From positions 1 through 16,362 of the forward strand of contig CAYLNK010000129.1 of assembly GCA_964384675.1 (NCBI GenBank): a stretch of 16,362 bases of DNA, written 5' to 3'. Positions within the stretch are counted from its first letter, which is position 1. Every line of letters begins with the position of its first letter. Under the pieces are notes generated by a model, which did not search any database, was not told where the DNA came from, and saw only the letters and a program-made list of their open reading frames with translations. This stretch comes from CAYLNK01 sp964384675. Its GTDB lineage: Bacteria > Acidobacteriota > Thermoanaerobaculia > UBA5066. A program made the position numbers and the translations under genes. Shown piece by piece: positions 15,418 through 16,362 of the stretch.

Positions 15418-16275
15418 GTGAAGGAGTGCCCCTGCTGTGGCGCCTGCGCCGGGGACGAGGTCCGTGTCTGTCCCCGCGACGGCGAGGACCTCGTCGAGAG
15501 GTTCCCCGGCGAGCCGCTCGTCGATGAGACGTACCGCCTGATCCGCCGCATCGGGCGGGGCGGCTCCGGCGACGTCTACGAGGCCGAGCACCGGCACCTG
15601 GGCCGGTCCGTGGCCCTGAAGCTCCTCCGGACCGACGTCGACGTGCCCGAGCGGCGCGCCCGCTTCGCGCGCGAGGCAAGGGCGCTGGGGGCGCTCGGCC
15701 ATCCGAACGTGGTGGCGGTGACCGACTCCGGCGTCGACGCGCGTGGCCTGGCCTATCTCGTCATGGAGCGGCTGACCGGCCGCACGCTCCGGGACGAGCT
15801 GAGCGCGCGGGGCGCTCTCCCGATCGAGGAGGCCCTCTCGCGGCTCGACGGGATCGCCCGCGGTCTCGACGCGGCGCACGCGGCCGGGATCCTCCACCGG
15901 GACCTCAAGCCCGAGAACGTCTTCCTCGTCGACGGCGCGCCGGGAGCGGACGGTGTCCGCCTCCTCGACTTCGGCCTGGTGAGAAACGTCGGCGAGACGT
16001 CCCGCCGGGAGGCGCCGGGGCCGGAGTCCGGCACGGACGCCGGGGGCGCGCCCGGCTCGACGCTGACCGAGGAGGGGATGACCCTCGGCACGCGCGCCTA
16101 CCTCGCGCCCGAGATGGCCCGGAGCGCCGAGGCGAGCCGGCGAAGCGACGTGTACGCGCTCGGTGTGACGGCGTTCGAGATGCTGACGGGGCGCCGTCCG
16201 TTCCAGGGAAGCGGCCAGGCGCTCCTCCTCCTCCACGTCCGCGCCGAGCCGCCGCGCCCGTCGCTGGTCCAGTAG
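15418..16275 (+). CDS. Zinc-ribbon Ser/Thr protein kinase, interrupted by in-frame TAG
   Basis: GTG 15418 has GAGGAG (15406-15411) 6 nt upstream. The N-terminus is a small zinc-ribbon-like module (CPCCGAC, then VCPRDGEDL; C4, C7, C18). The kinase domain from about residue 38 is canonical: IGRGGSGDV (45-53), VALK with K68, HPNVVAV, HRDLKPEN (160-167), DFG (184-186), a long Gly/Pro/Ser-rich insert in the activation segment (about 191-218), GTRAYLAPE ending at E232, and SDVYALGVTAFEMLTGRRPF. The frame stops at TAG 16273-16275 after SLVQ (residue 285), before the final helices, and the next bases encode that missing end in the same frame (see 16276-16362). The catalytic core is complete up to helix G, but the product would lack the conserved late arginine. 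It is either a broken gene, a base error or a read-through codon. TAG ends at least five other genes here, so it is a normal stop. Confidence 0.9.
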   Translation: MKECPCCGACAGDEVRVCPRDGEDLVERFPGEPLVDETYRLIRRIGRGGSGDVYEAEHRHLGRSVALKLLRTDVDVPERRARFAREARALGALGHPNVVAVTDSGVDARGLAYLVMERLTGRTLRDELSARGALPIEEALSRLDGIARGLDAAHAAGILHRDLKPENVFLVDGAPGADGVRLLDFGLVRNVGETSRREAPGPESGTDAGGAPGSTLTEEGMTLGTRAYLAPEMARSAEASRRSDVYALGVTAFEMLTGRRPFQGSGQALLLLHVRAEPPRPSLVQ

Positions 16276-16362
16276 TCGCTGCCGGCGGCGCTCGACGACG
16301 CCCTCCTCGCCGCGCTCGCCAAGGAGCCCGGGGACCGGCCCCCCTCGGGCGCCGCGTTCGTG
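16276..16362 (+). pseudogene. In-frame continuation of the kinase beyond TAG (runs off window)
   Basis: Reading on from the TAG without a frame change gives 29 codons, beginning SLPAALDDALLAALAKEPGD and then RPPSGAAFV. This is the standard kinase subdomain XI ('LP.aLd..l..aLAK.P.dRP.sa..f') with its conserved arginine. It lacks any start codon arrangement or Shine-Dalgarno of its own. Together with 15418-16275 it forms one ancestral gene, continuing past the right edge, where further domains may follow. Confidence 0.8.

Noticed and set aside
16273..16275. Genetic-code change in which TAG is read as an amino acid
   Set aside because: TAG ends at least five other complete or well-supported genes in this window at natural family ends.

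Overview
This is a GC-rich (roughly 70% or more by eye), densely coding bacterial window. Acidobacteriota, Myxococcota or a similar soil or sediment lineage would fit: there are several Ser/Thr kinases, one with a zinc ribbon in front, a TPR-CHAT protein, secreted proteins of unknown function and a VapBC pair. No RNA gene or marker gene is present, so the phylum is a guess. No CRISPR array, tRNA, rRNA, recognisable transposase or convincing intrinsic terminator was seen.

Layout. (1) 1-708: the 3' part of a condensation/wax-ester-synthase-like acyltransferase that enters from the left. (2) 709-1375: a spacer between converging genes, dominated by an imperfect palindrome of about 460 bp (802-1260). 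(3) 1376-3295 (-): an atypical protein kinase (HAD catalytic loop, DFD in place of DFG) with a second half that looks like a pseudokinase. It diverges from (4) 3364-6875 (+): phosphoketolase and acetate kinase, overlapping by 4 nt. Together these turn sugar phosphates plus phosphate into acetyl-phosphate and then acetate plus ATP. (5) 7105-7796 (+): a VapB/VapC toxin-antitoxin pair. (6) 7933-8733 (-): an exported protein of unknown function, divergent from 9155-9499 (+), an orphan PAAR-type spike-tip protein. (7) 9620-10843 (+): a fold-type I PLP enzyme resembling isopenicillin-N epimerase. (8) 11106-16362 (+): an exported PDZ-like/TPR/CHAT protein, an exported FecR-like protein and a zinc-ribbon Ser/Thr kinase that carries an in-frame TAG. 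These three could form one signalling or stress-response module.

Structure between the genes. A 28-bp sequence occurs twice in direct orientation (7056-7083 and 10983-11010, 27/28 identical). It brackets the block of vapBC, exported protein, PAAR and aminotransferase, and the right copy runs into a 16-bp tandem duplication. Three genes (phosphoketolase, vapB, aminotransferase) have a TAnnnT hexamer exactly 6 nt before their ATG and no good Shine-Dalgarno, which suggests leaderless transcripts. Other genes (PAAR, FecR-like, C-terminal kinase) have clear Shine-Dalgarno sequences.

The most noteworthy items are the kinase-pseudokinase protein next to the phosphoketolase operon, the large palindrome, the CHAT/FecR/kinase cluster, the in-frame amber codon in the last kinase and the shared leaderless promoter layout.
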